Part shown: one piece after another, positions 1-8,643 of the stretch
How positions within the stretch are numbered: the first letter of the stretch is position 1
Layout: every line of letters begins with the position of its first letter
NCBI RefSeq assembly: GCF_900112045.1
Contig: NZ_FOJW01000014.1
Location: 25,318 to 89,317, forward strand
Direction: 5' to 3'
Origin: Lentibacillus halodurans
Lineage (GTDB): Bacteria > Bacillota > Bacilli > Bacillales > Amphibacillaceae
DNA: 64,000 nucleotides
The notes under the pieces: generated by a model
Database searches by the model: none
What the model saw: the letters and a program-made list of their open reading frames with translations, nothing else
Told to the model about the DNA's origin: nothing
Translations under genes and position numbers: made by a program

Positions 1-657
1 GGTGTATTAATTGATGATTTGGTTACGAAAGGAACAAAAGAGCCATATCGTCTGCTGACATCCCGCGCTGAATATCGTTTGTTATTGCGTCATGATAATG
101 CCGATTTACGTCTAACCGAAATCGGGCATGACTATGGTTTAATCAATAAAGAACGGTACAATCAGTTCGTTGAGAAAAAACGTCTTGTTGAACAAGAGAA
201 AAAACGTCTTGAAAAAATTATCGTCAAACCGGAAGAGCCTGTACAGCAAATGCTGAAAGATGCAAATGGTTCACCACTGAAGGAAGCCGTCAAAGCATAT
301 GACATGCTAAAACGCCCTGAAGTCAGCTATGACATGCTTGCAAAAGTGATCCAATCGGATAAAACGTTGCCGAATATTGTCAGAGAACAGGTCGAAATAC
401 AAATCAAATATGAAGGATATATTAAAAAGGCAAATGAACAAGTTGAACGAATGCTTAAAATGGAAGGCAAAAGGATCCCTGATCACATTGATTATGATGA
501 TATTGATGGAATAGCCCATGAAGCAAAAGAAAAACTGAAAAAAGTTCGTCCGCTTTCGGTCGGTCAAGCATCACGTATTTCGGGTGTTAATCCATCAGAC
601 GTGTCTATTCTGCTTGTTTATATTGAGCAAGGTAAAATTGCTCGTGTCGCCAACTAA
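1..657 (+). CDS. mnmG: tRNA uridine-5-carboxymethylaminomethyl(34) synthesis enzyme MnmG (GidA), C-terminal part
   Basis: The gene enters from the left edge in frame from base 1, so only about the last 218 of roughly 630 residues are present. MnmG, with MnmE, modifies the wobble uridine of certain tRNAs using FAD and a folate one-carbon unit. Visible family signatures are the [16 protein letters not shown] block near the start of the fragment and a C-terminal helical domain containing [16 protein letters not shown], the region that binds MnmE. The rsmG start codon follows after 20 bases, the usual mnmG-rsmG pair beside the Firmicute origin. Identification is secure; the N-terminal FAD domain lies outside the window. 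Confidence 0.96.
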   Translation, partial: GVLIDDLVTKGTKEPYRLLTSRAEYRLLLRHDNADLRLTEIGHDYGLINKERYNQFVEKKRLVEQEKKRLEKIIVKPEEPVQQMLKDANGSPLKEAVKAYDMLKRPEVSYDMLAKVIQSDKTLPNIVREQVEIQIKYEGYIKKANEQVERMLKMEGKRIPDHIDYDDIDGIAHEAKEKLKKVRPLSVGQASRISGVNPSDVSILLVYIEQGKIARVAN

Positions 658-677
658 TTGAAGGAGCTAAGTTATTC

Positions 678-1394
678 ATGAAACCAGAACAATTTACGGA
701 AGCATTGCGTAAACAGGGCATTAAACTGAATGGAAAACAACAAGAGCAATTTGCTGTTTATTTTCAGTTGCTGGTGGAATGGAATGAAAAGATCAATCTG
801 ACGGCCTTAACAGATGAAGAAGATGTGTATCTGAAACATTTTTATGATTCTGTTTCTGCCGCTTTTTATCACGATTTTACAGGCAACTTAACGATTTGTG
901 ATGTGGGTGCCGGGGCAGGGTTTCCCGGCATTCCACTTAAAATATGTTTTCCAGAATTAAATGTCACCATTGTTGACTCGTTACAAAAACGGATTCATTT
1001 TTTAAATCAATTAGCCGAAAAACTTGATCTGGTTAATGTTGCTTTTTATCATGACCGGGCAGAAAACTTCGGTCAAAATCATCAGTTCAGAGAGTCATTT
1101 GATATCGTTATCTCAAGAGCGGTTGCACGAATGTCCGTGCTGAGTGAATTGTGTTTGCCATTGACTGAAACAAATGGTGTGTTTATGGCAATGAAAGGTT
1201 CGCAGGTGAATGAAGAAATAAATGATGCCAAGAATGCGATTGACATTCTGGGTGGCAAATTGGATACGATTCATACATTTCGCTTACCTGAGGAAAACAG
1301 CGAACGTTCGATGATAGTTATACATAAAAAACAAAAGACGCCTAGAAAGTACCCGAGAAAACCAGGGTTACCGAATAAAAGCCCAATTAGTTAA
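678..1394 (+). CDS. rsmG: 16S rRNA (guanine(527)-N(7))-methyltransferase RsmG (GidB)
   Basis: Predicted SAM-dependent enzyme that methylates N7 of G527 in 16S rRNA; loss of it gives low-level streptomycin resistance in Bacillus. The 238-residue length is normal. The SAM-binding glycine loop [10 protein letters not shown] is at residues 75-84, and SRAVARM and the substrate-side motif MAMKG follow later. The tail is basic ([14 protein letters not shown]), typical of the Bacillus proteins. The start is supported by AAGGAG upstream and by tight coupling to mnmG. The gene ends before a roughly 320-base gap that holds parS. Confidence 0.96.
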   Translation: MKPEQFTEALRKQGIKLNGKQQEQFAVYFQLLVEWNEKINLTALTDEEDVYLKHFYDSVSAAFYHDFTGNLTICDVGAGAGFPGIPLKICFPELNVTIVDSLQKRIHFLNQLAEKLDLVNVAFYHDRAENFGQNHQFRESFDIVISRAVARMSVLSELCLPLTETNGVFMAMKGSQVNEEINDAKNAIDILGGKLDTIHTFRLPEENSERSMIVIHKKQKTPRKYPRKPGLPNKSPIS

Positions 1395-1595
1395 TCCTCC
1401 CATACAGTTCCAAAAGTTATTTAAGATGCATACCCATTCATGGATATGTGTGATAGAATGGTTATAGAATTTGCTAGAACGTTACTTTAGCCTATCATTC
1501 TGAAGTTATAAAGGGTTATTTGTATATTCCAAACGATAACGCTTCTGTGTTATGAAAGCTTCAGTGAATGGTTGCGTGAATAGATTCTCAGGAAA

Positions 1596-1611
1596 TGTTT
1601 CACGTGGAACA
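1596..1611. promoter_or_regulatory. parS centromere site (upstream of noc)
   Basis: The 16-mer TGTTTCACGTGGAACA is the reverse complement of the strongest B. subtilis parS sequence, with no mismatch. It lies at the centre of a longer perfect palindrome from 1591 to 1616 whose arms extend to GGAAA/TTTCC. Spo0J/ParB should load here and slide under CTP control. The site occupies the 1395-1717 gap between rsmG and noc; nothing else in that gap is recognisable. Confidence 0.95.
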
Positions 1612-1717
1612 TTTCCAGTTTTGAACAGGAATTTTTCGTCGTATGATGGCTGTTTGAATTACGCAAAGGCGTACCATGGTTTTGAAATAGAGCTGATTGT
1701 AAAGGTGGTGTTAGGTA

Positions 1718-2578
1718 GTGGTAAGTCCATTAAACCGAATTTTTGGGATGGGAGATAAAAATGAAATGGCACCAGATGAAGAAAACTACCATCCAGGTGA
1801 GGTTACCGAACTTCCTATTGATAAGATAGAAGCAAATAGATTCCAGCCAAGATCTGTATTCAATGAAGAAAAAATGAAAGAACTGGCACAAACAATACAT
1901 ACACATGGTATGATTCAACCAATCGTTGTCCGAAAACTGGAAGAGGAAAACAAATATGAACTGATTGCCGGTGAACGCAGATGGCGCGCAGTACAAATAT
2001 TAGGTTGGGATCATATACCTGCAATTATTCGTGGAATGACAGATACGGAAATTGCCTCGGTTGCTTTAATTGAAAACCTTCAGCGCGAGGAACTTACGGT
2101 TATTGAAGAAGCAAGTGCTTATGCAAGGCTGCTGGAATTGCACTCACTGACACAGGAGGCATTAGCACAACGTCTTGGGAAAAATCAATCAACGATCGCA
2201 AATAAAATACGGCTATTAAAGCTTCCTGAAGAGGTACAAACAGCGGTATTGGATAAACAAATAACAGAAAGACATGCAAGAGCGTTGATCAAAGTTGATG
2301 ACCCAGCTATACAGGTGAAAGTACTGGAGCTTATACTGAAAAAAGATTTAAACGTGAAACAGACAGAAGAACATATCGAAAAGATGAACCAGCCTGATCA
2401 AAAAACATCCAAAAAACGTCCAAAACGTAAAGGCGTTAATAAAGATGTGCGAATTGCTATGAATACGATTCGTCAGTCCCTGAATATGGTTTCAGATACG
2501 GGGATAGATGTAGAAACAGATGAAGAGGATTTAGATGACTTTTATCAAATAACAATCAAAATACCGAAAAAGAAATAA
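1718..2578 (+). CDS. noc: nucleoid occlusion protein Noc (ParB-family)
   Basis: ParB paralogue that binds Noc sites around the chromosome and, with CTP, the membrane, and so keeps FtsZ from assembling over the nucleoid. The 286 residues show the CTP-box GERRWRA at 85-91, the NRFQPRS element near 40-46, a helix-turn-helix at about 147-172 and a C-terminal dimerisation region. The N-terminus ([10 protein letters not shown]) resembles the amphipathic membrane-targeting helix of B. subtilis Noc and supports the GTG start at 1718, preceded by AAGGTGG. It is separated from soj by a terminator. Distinguished from Spo0J by position and by its different DNA-binding helix ([13 protein letters not shown]). 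Confidence 0.93.
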   Translation: MVSPLNRIFGMGDKNEMAPDEENYHPGEVTELPIDKIEANRFQPRSVFNEEKMKELAQTIHTHGMIQPIVVRKLEEENKYELIAGERRWRAVQILGWDHIPAIIRGMTDTEIASVALIENLQREELTVIEEASAYARLLELHSLTQEALAQRLGKNQSTIANKIRLLKLPEEVQTAVLDKQITERHARALIKVDDPAIQVKVLELILKKDLNVKQTEEHIEKMNQPDQKTSKKRPKRKGVNKDVRIAMNTIRQSLNMVSDTGIDVETDEEDLDDFYQITIKIPKKK

Positions 2579-2604
2579 TATATTCATAATATTGATTGAA
2601 CAAC

Positions 2605-2644
2605 ACCATTCATCTTTGTAGATACATAAGATGAGTGGTTTTTA
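2605..2644 (+). terminator. rho-independent terminator after noc
   Basis: A 12-bp stem (arms 2605-2616 and 2628-2639, one G-T pair) is followed by a T-rich run. It separates noc from soj-spo0J. Confidence 0.8.
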
Positions 2645-2768
2645 AATCCCAAATCAGGTGATTAATAGATTCTAATCAAAGAACGAAGGTTTAAAAATAT
2701 CCATTTCATAACCGCTTATTTAAAAAAAGTGATAGAATAATAAGTATAGATGTTAGGTAGGTGACAGC

Positions 2769-3542
2769 ATGGGAAAAATTATAGCCATTGCCAATCAAAA
2801 GGGTGGCGTAGGAAAAACAACATCAGCAGTTAACTTGAGTGCAGGTCTTGCACATTTAAACAATAAAGTATTAGTTGTAGACGTAGATCCTCAGGGCAAT
2901 GCCACAAGTGGAGTAGGAGTAAATAAAGCCGATATGGATCAATGTGTCTATAATGTTTTAGTGGAAGATTTACCTGCCGAGGAGGTTTGTGTGCCGACAC
3001 AAGTAGATAATTTGGACATTATACCTGCCACAATTCAACTTTCAGGAGCTGAAATTGAGTTAGTCTCGACGATTTCACGTGAAATACGGTTAAAGAAGGC
3101 TTTAGAAAGTCTTAAAGGAAAATATGATTACATTATCATTGATTGTCCGCCTTCTTTAGGACTGCTGACCATTAATGCACTTACATCCTCAGATACTGTT
3201 TTAATTCCTGTACAATGTGAGTATTATGCACTGGAAGGGTTAAGTCAGTTACTGAATACGATACGGTTAGTTCAAAAACATTTGAATAAGTCCTTAATGA
3301 TTGAGGGTGTTCTGTTAACAATGCTTGATGCAAGGACAAATCTTGGCATTCAAGTGATTGAGGAAGTTAAAAAATATTTTCAGGATAAAGTCTATCAATC
3401 GGTTATTCCGAGGAATATTCGTTTGGGAGAGGCACCTAGTCATGGTGAACCCATTATTTCGTATGATCCCAAATCAAAAGGTGCAGAGGTTTATCTTGAA
3501 TTAGCGAAGGAAGTGATAAGTAATGGCGAGAGGGTTGGGTAA
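2769..3542 (+). CDS. soj: chromosome-partitioning ATPase Soj (ParA)
   Basis: Deviant-Walker ParA ATPase that works with Spo0J and parS in origin segregation and modulates DnaA. The 257 residues carry the Walker A motif KGGVGKTT at 11-18, VDVDPQGNATSG around 38-49 and a Walker B-like IIIDCPPSLG near 121-130. AGGTAGGTGA upstream supports the ATG. The 3' end overlaps the start of spo0J by 20 bases, so translation is coupled. A degenerate parS-like palindrome (TTTCACGTGAAA, 3073-3084) lies inside the coding sequence. Confidence 0.97.
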   Translation: MGKIIAIANQKGGVGKTTSAVNLSAGLAHLNNKVLVVDVDPQGNATSGVGVNKADMDQCVYNVLVEDLPAEEVCVPTQVDNLDIIPATIQLSGAEIELVSTISREIRLKKALESLKGKYDYIIIDCPPSLGLLTINALTSSDTVLIPVQCEYYALEGLSQLLNTIRLVQKHLNKSLMIEGVLLTMLDARTNLGIQVIEEVKKYFQDKVYQSVIPRNIRLGEAPSHGEPIISYDPKSKGAEVYLELAKEVISNGERVG

Positions 3543-4362
3543 AGGAATCAATGCATTTTTTCCGACTGAATTGGAAGAAAAGAACGATGATGTCATTCAG
3601 GAAATTCCGGTGAATGAATGCCGGCCAAATCCTTATCAACCAAGAAAAACATTTCATGCGGATGCGATCGAAGAATTAAAAGATTCAATCCTGGAATATG
3701 GGATTGTTCAGCCATTAATTGTCCGAAATAGTATTAAAGGCTATGAAATTGTCGTTGGTGAACGCCGTTTCCGTGCTGCCAAAGAAGCAGAATTAACGAC
3801 GCTCCCAGCTGTTGTCAAAGATTTATCAGATGAAAAAATGATGGAAGTGGCCTTACTGGAAAACTTGCAGCGTGAAGATTTAACAGCAATTGAGGAGGCT
3901 CACGCATATCAGAATTTAATGAATGAAATTGGTATTACACAGGATGAATTATCAAAGCGACTGGGAAAAAGCCGCTCACATATCGCGAATATCGTCCGAC
4001 TTCTTTCTTTGCCGGAACAGGTTACAGCCTATATAAACAATGGTGAACTATCGATGGGGCATGGCAGGGCTTTGCTCGGCGTGAAAGATAAGGATCAAGT
4101 GCTGCCGCTTGTAAATAAAATACGTAATGAAAAGTTAAATGTACGTCAGGTAGAACAGCTGATTGTCCAAATGAATGAACAGCCTAAAAAGAAAAAAGCA
4201 AAACCTAAAAAAGATATCTTTTTGCAGGAAAGGGAATCGGTTTTACGAGAACAGTTAGGGACTGCTGTTTCCATTAATCGGGGAAAACGCAAAGGTAAAA
4301 TTGAAATTGAATTTTACTCCAATGAAGACCTTGAACGTATATTAGAGACATTTGAAACATGA
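3523..4362 (+). CDS. spo0J: chromosome-partitioning protein Spo0J (ParB)
   Basis: CTP-dependent DNA clamp that loads at parS, organises the origin, recruits SMC and stimulates Soj ATPase. The N-terminus MARGLGKGINAFF is the classic ParB Soj-activating segment. Box I (NPYQPRKTF) is at 36-44 and the CTP-binding GERRFRAA at 79-86. A helix-turn-helix (LSKRLGKSRSHIANIVRLL) lies around 138-156, followed by a lysine-rich linker and a C-terminal dimer domain. Length is 279 residues, close to the B. subtilis 282. The start lies inside soj. Confidence 0.97.
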   Translation: MARGLGKGINAFFPTELEEKNDDVIQEIPVNECRPNPYQPRKTFHADAIEELKDSILEYGIVQPLIVRNSIKGYEIVVGERRFRAAKEAELTTLPAVVKDLSDEKMMEVALLENLQREDLTAIEEAHAYQNLMNEIGITQDELSKRLGKSRSHIANIVRLLSLPEQVTAYINNGELSMGHGRALLGVKDKDQVLPLVNKIRNEKLNVRQVEQLIVQMNEQPKKKKAKPKKDIFLQERESVLREQLGTAVSINRGKRKGKIEIEFYSNEDLERILETFET

Positions 4363-4533
4363 CATAAGAAGAGTAACTTAAAACATGAAAGGTTACTTTC
4401 CCATTTATCCATCCTTGCTTACCATATAGCAGGAGAGGGGATTACTGCCCGTTATATTCGGGAAATCGAAAACATAAGTCAGTCTCTTTTTTTAGTAAAG
4501 AAGGCATAAAATTGTTGGGTTGACGTATTAATA

Positions 4534-4561
4534 CGGAAATCGGCTAACTCGCCGATTTCCG
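4534..4561. repeat. perfect 11-bp hairpin downstream of spo0J
   Basis: CGGAAATCGGC (4534-4544) and GCCGATTTCCG (4551-4561) are perfect inverted arms around a 6-base loop. No T-run follows in either direction, so it is not a classical terminator. It lies in the 278-base gap between spo0J and the desulfurase pseudogene. A weaker related string (CCGATTTT ... CGCTAATTTTTGAC) occurs near 24351-24384, before walR. Confidence 0.5.
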
Positions 4562-4649
4562 ACAAACGCTAATTTCTGACCGCTGGAAAGACGAGGCGGC
4601 AGCTGTTTTTTTTCGTGCCACAGATTTTATTCACAGCGGGGTGTTTAAA

Positions 4650-5789
4650 ATGATCTATTTCGATCAGGCTGCATCATCGTTTCCAAAGCCGACCGAAGTA
4701 GGAGGTGCAATGATCCATGCATTAAATGAAATAGGTGCCAATCCGGGCAGGGGAAGCCATAAATTGGCGAGAGAGGCATCTGAAGTCATATTTAAAACAA
4801 GGGAAACAGCTTGCCGCGTTTTCGGCTGCCGTAATCCAAAACAAGCATTATTTACCAAAATGCAACAGGAGCCTTAAATCAGGCTATCAAAGGTTTGTCA
4901 TGGTCAAAAGGCGACCATGTTATCGCAACAACTTTCGAGTAATGCCATACGGAGACCACTCGAATATATAAAAAAACAATTTGGCGTGGACATTACATAT
5001 TTACCCTTGAAAGATGATGAGCTTTCACAGATGAGATTGCGCATTCAATGAATGCGAACACAAAGTTAATCGCCATGTCGCACGCATCCAACGTAACCGG
5101 CGAATTGACCCCGGTGGAAGCATCAGCGGCCGTTGCGAAACAATATAACATACCCGTTCTAGTAGATGCTTCACAAACAGCCGGGCACAGAGCTATACAT
5201 ATGCAGAATATGGGTATTGATATGATGGCTGTTCCAGGTCACAAAGGTTTGCTGGCCCACAGGGTACGGGCATGTTTCTGATTAACAGTGATATTGACTT
5301 GGAACCGATTCATCATGGCGGCACTGGCAGCTATTCTGAGAATCCTGAACAGCCGCCACAGTGGCCGGAAAAATTCGGAAGTGGGACGTTAAATACACCT
5401 GGTATAGCTGGATTAAACGCTGCTTTAACATTGTATGAAGCACGAAGACATGAAAATGTTTCACGTGAAACAATCCTAAGTTAAAACCTTTTAAAAGGCT
5501 TGAAGCAGATAGAAGGTGTGACAATATACAGCCCGGATGAACATAAACACCGCATGCCGATTGTTGCATTTAATGTGCTCGGCATACCATCACAGGAAAT
5601 TGCGATGATTCTCGATTCGCACTTTGACATCGCTGTACGTGCAGGTCTTCATTGCAGCTCGTTAACACATGAAGCCATCAATACAACGGATAAAGGTGAG
5701 CAAGTTTCAGCATGTACAATACAGAAAAAGAAGTTGAACAATTTTTAAAGGCAATTCACGAAATAACAGAATCCTACAATATGATTTAA
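4650..5789 (+). pseudogene. decayed class-V aminotransferase / cysteine desulfurase-like gene
   Basis: The pieces together spell an almost complete PLP-dependent cysteine desulfurase family protein. It begins MIYFDQAASSFPKP and includes the PLP-lysine region VPGHKGLLG and the conserved RAGLHCSS segment near the end. The frame is broken several times: a lost base near 4858 in an A-run, two lost bases near 4940, one near 5030, one near 5256, a TAA stop near 5482 and a further change near 5700. Neighbouring genes are intact, so sequencing error is unlikely to explain the cluster of lesions. A perfect parS (5457-5472) is embedded in it. The family mobilises sulfur or selenium from cysteine derivatives; here the enzyme should be non-functional. 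Confidence 0.88.
5457..5472. promoter_or_regulatory. parS centromere site inside the desulfurase pseudogene
   Basis: TGTTTCACGTGAAACA is a perfectly palindromic parS 16-mer. It is 3.9 kb from the first site. The host gene has decayed but the site is intact, which suggests selection on the site rather than on the protein. Confidence 0.93.
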
Positions 5790-5815
5790 GTATGGTACAA
5801 AATGGGGATAGATAT

Positions 5816-6520
5816 ATGGCTTTATTCGGTACAATCGTTAATGGCATTTGCATCATAGCCGGAAGTCTGATTGGGTTATTTTTTACCAAAATACCGGAAA
5901 GATATAAAGAAACCGTTATGCATGGCATTGGATTGGCGGTTATTCTAATTGGGCTACAAATGGCTCTGTCTACAGAAGCGATTATTGTCGTGTTATTAAG
6001 TTTGTTGACAGGTGCTATTATTGGCGAATTTATACATTTGGAAGAGGGGATTAATCGGGCAGGAGATTGGATAGGAAGTAAATTTGCGACAACAAATGAC
6101 AATATAAGTGTTGCGCAAGGATTCATAACTGCATCCCTTGTTTTTGTGATTGGTGCGCTGTCAGTCATTGGAGCTTTAGATGGCGGGCTGCGGGGAGACC
6201 ATGAAGTGCTGATCACAAAAGGAGTGATTGACGGTTTTGTTGCGCTCGTATTGACGACTACACTTGGATTTGGGGTTATTCTTTCAGTTGTCCCGGTATT
6301 CCTTTACCAAGGGTCGATTGCATTACTGGCTACCCAGATTACCAACTGGATCCCCGAATCATTCCTTGACGGCTTGATTGGCGAGCTGACTGCGGTAGGT
6401 GGTCTGTTAATCATGGCGATTGGTCTTAATTTATTGAAAATCGTTCAAATAAGAGTAGGAAATTTGCTACCATCGATCTTAACGGTCGGGGGCGTCTATT
6501 ATGTTTACTTGCTGTTTTAA
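5816..6520 (+). CDS. DUF554 family membrane protein (YdfK-like)
   Basis: A 234-residue integral membrane protein matching the DUF554 family; its function is not established. The start MALFGTIVNGICIIAGSLIG is typical, and about six hydrophobic segments follow. The glycine-rich GALDGGLRGDHEVLITKGVIDG stretch in the middle is the family's most conserved block. ATG at 5816 is chosen because GGGGA precedes it and the homology begins there. A strong terminator follows at 6529, so the gene is probably transcribed alone. Confidence 0.85.
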   Translation: MALFGTIVNGICIIAGSLIGLFFTKIPERYKETVMHGIGLAVILIGLQMALSTEAIIVVLLSLLTGAIIGEFIHLEEGINRAGDWIGSKFATTNDNISVAQGFITASLVFVIGALSVIGALDGGLRGDHEVLITKGVIDGFVALVLTTTLGFGVILSVVPVFLYQGSIALLATQITNWIPESFLDGLIGELTAVGGLLIMAIGLNLLKIVQIRVGNLLPSILTVGGVYYVYLLF

Positions 6521-6528
6521 TATATACT

Positions 6529-6558
6529 AAAAACGCTGCTTTAGATAGCAGTGTTTTT
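6529..6558 (+). terminator. terminator after the DUF554 gene
   Basis: Arms AAAAACGCTGCT (6529-6540) and AGCAGTGTTTTT (6547-6558) pair with one G-T and end in a T-run. Confidence 0.85.
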
Positions 6559-6669
6559 AATTTCTTTTTATAACGTCATAACGTATTCATGATTCTGGTG
6601 GAACCGTCCGTAAGACTATACCCCGTCTTAACAGGCAGTAAGTTACTCGCATTCAAAGCTGCAGAAAAT

Positions 6670-6843
6670 GTAAAATTGGCAGAGAACAACTGCCTGTCCG
6701 ATCATAACGCGACGTCCTGTCGCATCATCGGGATCGGCGATAGCACGTCCTGTTTGTCATAAAGGCTCGATTCGGTTCGGGTCTGCACGATGCAAATTAC
6801 AAAGGCGTTGCAACAGGATAGCTGCTTAATTGCTTCCTTGCTC
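6670..6843. repeat. dispersed repeat family 3, copy 1
   Basis: About 170 bases here match 45682-45845 closely and in the same orientation. Shared strings include GATCATAACG, GACGTCCTGTCGCAT, TAGCACGTCCTGT and CGGTTCGGG. It fills the gap between the DUF554 terminator and the 3' end of yyaC and reaches the yyaC stop. It has no coding character; function unknown. Confidence 0.8.
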
Positions 6844-7462
6844 AATTTTTTAATACTTGGTGTTTATGTGACGTCACAATATCCGGAAAAGTTTTGGAAT
6901 AAGTTAATTGCTGATCAATTTTTTTCAATAAGGCAGCAATATGCTTTGCCATATCGACTACCAGGGAAAGTCTAGTGTTTTGTAAGATGGCGTATTCCAT
7001 AAACCCGCTGATATTGACAACACCGGTAATATGAATATCACCAATAGGCGGAAGATTCTTATTTAGAGCAGCACCTGGATTAAGTGAACCGATATCCGTA
7101 ATAATGCTGCCTACTGAAGTTGTTTTGCCTAATGAAGCATCCACCGCAATGATAAAGGGGTGACGATGCAGTTTATAAATTTGATTTACATAGTCCTCCA
7201 TATTGGTAGCATGGACTGGCTCAGGCAATGTGCCATATACGCGTAAATGTTTTGGTTGCATATCCGATAAAAAGGAGCCTGTCAAAGGCCCTAGGGCATC
7301 ACCTGTCGATCTATCTGTTCCAATACAAACGATGATATATTCCTTGGGTGTCGATGGCAGCCAGGAAATAATTCGTTCATTCATCTTGTCCAACAGATCC
7401 TGATCACTATAGTGTATTTGCAGTTTTTCTTTTTTTGGAATGAAACGGTCCATTAGATTCAT
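6842..7462 (-). CDS. yyaC: spore protease YyaC
   Basis: The 206 residues match YyaC, a forespore protein of the germination-protease (GPR-like) fold present in most endospore formers next to spo0J. The conserved core CIGTDRSTGDALGPLTG is at about 46-62, and the acidic catalytic-type segments AVDASLG and GDIHITGVVN follow. The ATG at 7462 is preceded by GGAGG with 7-base spacing. It lies opposite to its neighbours, as in B. subtilis. A sigma-F promoter is expected from the family but I could not define one. Confidence 0.9.
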   Translation of the reverse strand: MNLMDRFIPKKEKLQIHYSDQDLLDKMNERIISWLPSTPKEYIIVCIGTDRSTGDALGPLTGSFLSDMQPKHLRVYGTLPEPVHATNMEDYVNQIYKLHRHPFIIAVDASLGKTTSVGSIITDIGSLNPGAALNKNLPPIGDIHITGVVNISGFMEYAILQNTRLSLVVDMAKHIAALLKKIDQQLTYSKTFPDIVTSHKHQVLKN

Positions 7463-7545
7463 AGCTTATCCTCCAGAAACATATTGGTATTAGTATACGG
7501 AAAAAATTATCAAACTATACGTAGAAATGTGATGGAGGCGTAGCG

Positions 7546-8571
7546 ATGTTGCGAGCAGGTCTGAAGTGGATGTTTTTAATAATCGGCACAACAATCGGGG
7601 CTGGTTATGCGTCTGGAAGAGAGTTATGGCAGTTTTTCGGCCATGAAAGCGGTCTTGCAATTCTGTTATTTACCGTGTTTTTTTCAGTATGCTGTTATGT
7701 CATTATGCATGTAAGCTATCAGCAGCAATCAAGTGATTATTTACCGGTACTTCGTGATATTGTAGGGGACAGGCTGACAAAAGTATACGATGTCATGATA
7801 TTTTTATATTTATCAACGACAACGGTTGTAATGATTGCAGGAAGCGGTGCAACCGGACAAGCATTTGATTTTTCCTTCTGGTGGGGCGTTCTGGTTATAA
7901 CGGTCGGTCTGATTGCTTTGTTTTTAAAGGACATCAGTGGCTTGCTGGCGATGAATCAAATCGTATTGCCATTATTGCTTGGTGGTTTGTTATTTATATT
8001 ATTATTATTTACAAAAGATCAGGGGCTGAATGTACTGTCCAATTTGAGTGAACAGCGGAATTGGACAGCAGCATTTCCATTTACGGCATTGAATATATTG
8101 CCGCTGATTGCAGTGTTAGGCGCGATTGGCAATAAAGTCAAAACGAAGCGGGAAATATATATTGCGGCATTCGGAAGTGGATTAACATTGGGTGTTATCT
8201 CCTTTATTTATAACAACAGCTTAATTCAGATTGCAGATGAGCTGCTTTTATATGAAATCCCATTATTTGCTATTTTAAAGCACTACCCATTTGAAATACT
8301 CATTTTCATGTCGGTTCTTTTATGGTTTGCGATTTTTACAACAGCTGCTTCAGGTATCTTAGGTATTGTATCGAGATTGCAAAATGTTTGGAATGCGCCG
8401 ATTTGGTTATTGGCAGCAGTGATCATTGTTGCGATGGTGCCACTGACAACATTGGGATTTTCCACGCTGATTAACTATATTTACCCGGTTTATGGTATTT
8501 TAAATTTATATGTTTTAACACGACTACTGCTTTATCCATTATGGCATAAGACTGGTCATAAGCGTGTTTGA
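7546..8571 (+). CDS. YkvI family membrane protein (APC-type transporter)
   Basis: A 341-residue polytopic protein with about ten hydrophobic segments. The N-terminal GTTIGAGYASGRELWQFF signature is characteristic of the YkvI family, which is related to the amino-acid/polyamine/organocation transporters; the unwound first helix of that fold has this glycine pattern. The substrate is unknown. GGAGG precedes the ATG by 7 bases. It is divergent from yyaC, and the roughly 80 bases between them probably hold both promoters. Confidence 0.8.
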   Translation: MLRAGLKWMFLIIGTTIGAGYASGRELWQFFGHESGLAILLFTVFFSVCCYVIMHVSYQQQSSDYLPVLRDIVGDRLTKVYDVMIFLYLSTTTVVMIAGSGATGQAFDFSFWWGVLVITVGLIALFLKDISGLLAMNQIVLPLLLGGLLFILLLFTKDQGLNVLSNLSEQRNWTAAFPFTALNILPLIAVLGAIGNKVKTKREIYIAAFGSGLTLGVISFIYNNSLIQIADELLLYEIPLFAILKHYPFEILIFMSVLLWFAIFTTAASGILGIVSRLQNVWNAPIWLLAAVIIVAMVPLTTLGFSTLINYIYPVYGILNLYVLTRLLLYPLWHKTGHKRV

Positions 8572-8643
8572 TGTCGCTTTTCTTTTCATAATGGGACGGT
8601 TATTGTAAAATCTATTTATATAACAACTGCCGGAGGTTTTATG

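Noticed and set aside
1552..1758. Open frame upstream of noc
   Set aside because: No ribosome site, unusual composition, and it contains the parS palindrome; the true noc start lies inside it in another frame.
4650..5789. Sequencing errors as the cause of the frameshifts
   Set aside because: Lesions include a stop codon and multi-base losses and are confined to one gene while neighbours are intact; not fully excluded for the single-base losses.
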